Positions 62,929-64,000 of a stretch of DNA of 64,000 nt are shown here, one piece after another. How positions within the stretch are numbered: the first letter of the stretch is position 1; every line of letters begins with the position of its first letter. A program made the position numbers and the translations under genes. The DNA lies in contig NZ_CP057483.1 in NCBI RefSeq assembly GCF_013836145.1, positions 3,534,001 to 3,598,000 of the forward strand. Reading direction: 5' to 3'. The stretch is from Citrobacter sp. RHB25-C09 (GTDB taxonomy: Bacteria > Pseudomonadota > Gammaproteobacteria > Enterobacterales > Enterobacteriaceae). The notes below the pieces were generated by a model. The model was not told where the DNA came from, searched no databases, and saw only the letters and a list, made by a program, of their open reading frames with translations.

Positions 62929-64000
62929 TTAGTCGCGTTCGATCGCCAGCGCGACACCCTGACCACCACCGATACACAGTGTCGCCAGCCCTTTGCGGGC
63001 ATTGCGCTTGACCATTTCATGAACCAGGGAAACCAGGATCCGACAGCCGGAAGCGCCAATAGGATGACCGAGCGCGATCGCGCCACCGTTAACGTTTACC
63101 CGCCGCTCATCCCATTCCAGCATCTTGCCGACGGACAGCGCCTGGGCCGCAAACGCCTCGTTCGCTTCAATAAGATCGACGTCCGCTAACTGCCAGCCAA
63201 CCCGTTCCAGACAACGCCGGGTGGCATACACCGGCGCAATCCCCATGAGCGCAGGATCAACCCCAACGCTGGCAAAAGCGCGGATGCGCGCGAGGACAGG
63301 CAAGTTCAGCTCTTGCGCTTTAGACTCACTCATCATCATCACCGCCGCTGCGCCGTCATTGATAGAGGAGGCGTTTCCGGCGGTCACCGATCCCAGCAAT
63401 TCAAAAGCCGGATCCAGTTTCGCTAACCCTTCAGCGCTGGCATCGGTTCTCGGCTGTTCATCGGTGTCGATCGTGACCGTTTGTCCATTGTGCTGGGTAA
63501 CGACCGGTACGATTTCATCTTTAAAGCGCCCGCTGTCTATGGCGGCGCGGGCTTTGTGTTGCGAGCTAAGTGCGTAGGCATCCTGCAGCTCGCGGCTGAT
63601 CCCATATTCACGCGCCAGATTCTCGGCGGTGACGCCCATATGGTAATCATTGAAGGCATCCCATAAGCCGTCATGCACCAGGCTGTCTACCAGTTGGCTG
63701 TTGCCGAGTTGTGCGCCAGTTCGGCTGTCGGTAAGGACATGCGGCGCGCGGCTCATATTTTCCTGGCCGCCCGCAATGACGATATCCGCTTCGCCGCACT
63801 GTATCGCCTGGGTTGCCAGGTGCAATGCTTTCAGCCCTGAACCGCACACATCATTGATGGTGATAGCAGAAACCGTGTTGGGTAATCCGCCATTAATCGC
63901 AGACTGGCGCGCCGGGTTTTGTCCCGCACCGGCCGTCAGGACCTGGCCGAGGATCACTTCATCAACCGCATGCGCATCCACACCGGTGCCATCAATCAAC
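62929..64000 (-). CDS. yqeF: acetyl-CoA acetyltransferase YqeF (5' end beyond the window)
   Basis: Thiolase family enzyme, predicted to interconvert acetoacetyl-CoA and acetyl-CoA. About 357 codons are present; E. coli YqeF has about 393, so roughly the first 37 are cut off by the window end. The nucleophilic Cys is in [12 protein letters not shown], the catalytic His in [14 protein letters not shown], and the second Cys in LCIGGGQG. No disruption is seen. Confidence 0.93.
   Translation of the reverse strand, partial: LIDGTGVDAHAVDEVILGQVLTAGAGQNPARQSAINGGLPNTVSAITINDVCGSGLKALHLATQAIQCGEADIVIAGGQENMSRAPHVLTDSRTGAQLGNSQLVDSLVHDGLWDAFNDYHMGVTAENLAREYGISRELQDAYALSSQHKARAAIDSGRFKDEIVPVVTQHNGQTVTIDTDEQPRTDASAEGLAKLDPAFELLGSVTAGNASSINDGAAAVMMMSESKAQELNLPVLARIRAFASVGVDPALMGIAPVYATRRCLERVGWQLADVDLIEANEAFAAQALSVGKMLEWDERRVNVNGGAIALGHPIGASGCRILVSLVHEMVKRNARKGLATLCIGGGQGVALAIERD

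Overview
The window is chromosomal DNA from a member of the Enterobacteriaceae, close to Escherichia, Salmonella and Citrobacter. Gene order follows the E. coli 63-64 min backbone: fucIKUR, rlmM-ygdD-gcvA/gcvB, csdAE, tcdA, mltA, metZWV, amiC, argA, recD-recB-ptrA-recC, ppdC-ygdB-ppdB-ppdA, thyA-lgt-ptsP-rppH, mutH, ygdQ, ygdR, tas, lplT-aas, omrA, galR, lysA-lysR, ygeA, kduD-kduI, yqeF. Departures from K-12 are a second LacI-type gene after galR, a kdgF-like cupin where K-12 has araE, only one Omr sRNA, and a large insertion at metV. A Citrobacter-like species is my best guess (inference from gene content; species not proven).

Region 1 (1-4625) is the fucose catabolic operon: isomerase, kinase, mutarotase and regulator. 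fucU carries a one-base deletion that splits it into two ORFs joined by TAATG. Region 2 (4641-11465) holds housekeeping genes: 23S rRNA methylation, glycine-cleavage regulation with the GcvB sRNA, the CsdA/CsdE cysteine desulfurase pair, ct6A tRNA modification and a lytic transglycosylase. Region 3 (11672-11970) is three initiator tRNA genes, each slightly different.

Region 4 (about 12055-26456) is the accessory island between metV and amiC. It is the remains of a type VI secretion (T6SS) locus. From left to right: a SymE-like toxin fragment, an immunity-type ORF, the C-terminal part of an Rhs toxin, and the C-terminal part of ClpV. Rhs and ClpV meet 5' end to 5' end at about 15.22 kb, which looks like one deletion that removed both 5' ends and everything between. 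Then follow TagO/VasI, a TssA-type gene broken by an in-frame TGA, an intact TssM, a VasL-type protein, an Hcp, a DUF4225 putative effector, a small membrane protein (likely immunity) and an unrecognised lipoprotein. No sheath, baseplate, VgrG, TssJ, TssK or TssL gene is in the window, so this locus alone cannot build a secretion machine. The toxin/immunity cargo looks better kept than the machinery.

Region 5 (26457-51427) is conserved backbone: AmiC, ArgA with paired ARG boxes, RecBCD with protease III, four prepilin-like minor proteins, ThyA/Lgt, PtsP, RppH, MutH, YgdQ, YgdR and Tas. The rppH-mutH gap holds DnaA-box matches and a possible ygdT. Region 6 (51527-64000) holds phospholipid recycling (LplT/Aas), OmrA, GalR and its LacI-type neighbour, lysine synthesis (LysA/LysR), YgeA racemase, and uronate catabolism (KdgF, KduD, KduI) with two KdgR-like operators. 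It ends in yqeF, cut by the window edge. REP/BIME elements sit in most of the intergenic gaps.
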